A DNA stretch of 7,508 nt from Bacteroidia bacterium (GTDB taxonomy: Bacteria > Bacteroidota > Bacteroidia > UKL13-3), in contig JACFNJ010000106.1 in assembly GCA_019454865.1 (NCBI GenBank), forward strand, positions 1 to 7,508, written 5' to 3'. The notes beneath the pieces are model-generated. The model saw only the letters and a list, made by a program, of their open reading frames with translations, searched no databases and was not told the DNA's origin. Shown here piece after piece: positions 7,360 to 7,508 of the stretch. The position numbers and the translations under genes were made by a program. Numbering within the stretch: the first letter of the stretch is position 1; the number at the start of each line of letters is the position of its first letter.

Positions 7360-7508
7360 ATGTTCAATTATTTGTTTAATCATCCTTATACAAAAATTTT
7401 TAAATGGCTTTGGATTGCTGTTTTTGCAGGAATTATAAGCTTTTTGCTATTCATTTTTATGGTTAGTTTGGGATGGTTTGGAGAACTGCCTCCATTAGAG
7501 GAATTGGA
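7360..7508 (+). CDS. mrcA: Class A penicillin-binding protein (PBP1A type), N-terminal fragment cut by window end
   Basis: Class A PBPs are bifunctional glycosyltransferase/transpeptidases of peptidoglycan synthesis. Only the first 49 codons are present. They encode a short cytoplasmic tail with K12 and K15, one membrane segment at about 17-38, and then GWFGELPPLEEL (38-49). That last stretch resembles the segment that in PBP1A proteins lies between the membrane anchor and the glycosyltransferase domain, commonly G-x-FG-x-[LM]P-x-x-EEL. No catalytic motif falls inside the window. The ATG lies two bases after the sprE TAA, with no recognisable Shine-Dalgarno site, so the two genes are probably co-transcribed and perhaps translationally coupled. 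Another single-pass membrane protein cannot be excluded from so short a piece. The symbol is tentative, but membrane anchor plus motif makes PBP1A clearly the best reading. Confidence 0.72.
   Translation, partial: MFNYLFNHPYTKIFKWLWIAVFAGIISFLLFIFMVSLGWFGELPPLEEL

Overview
This AT-rich window (about one third GC by eye) carries ordinary-looking chromosomal core genes of a member of the Bacteroidota. Several things point there. The MreC, MreD, PBP2 and RodA sequences have features I associate with that phylum. Upstream of position 4595 is a promoter of the phylum's own type (TTTG, 18 bp, TAAATTTG). The large lipoprotein is of the SprE/PorW type, which is part of the type IX secretion/gliding machinery found only in this phylum. 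I cannot name a genus.

Region 1 (5-4448) is a tightly packed + strand cell-elongation operon: mreC, mreD, mrdA (PBP2), rodA. Its genes overlap by 4, 8 and 35 bases, so they are almost certainly co-transcribed and translationally coupled. MreC and MreD are the membrane scaffold of the rod complex. RodA polymerises lipid II into glycan strands and PBP2 cross-links them. mreB would be expected just to the left, outside the window.

Region 2 (4449-4594) is the only real intergenic gap, 146 bases. It holds a good candidate promoter and a short leader, but no convincing terminator.

Region 3 (4595-7508) starts a second transcription unit. Its first gene is a 920-residue TPR lipoprotein of the SprE/PorW type, which most plausibly begins at a TTG codon. 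Two bases after its stop begins the N-terminus of a class A penicillin-binding protein (PBP1A type), cut by the window edge. The layout places a secretion-system lipoprotein between two sets of peptidoglycan synthases.

I found no RNA genes, mobile elements, CRISPR arrays, broken genes or signs of recent transfer. I do not see a new biological system here. The points most worth a second look are the gene neighbourhood of sprE, its TTG start and promoter, the Cys/His cluster in PBP2, and the extra membrane segment of RodA.
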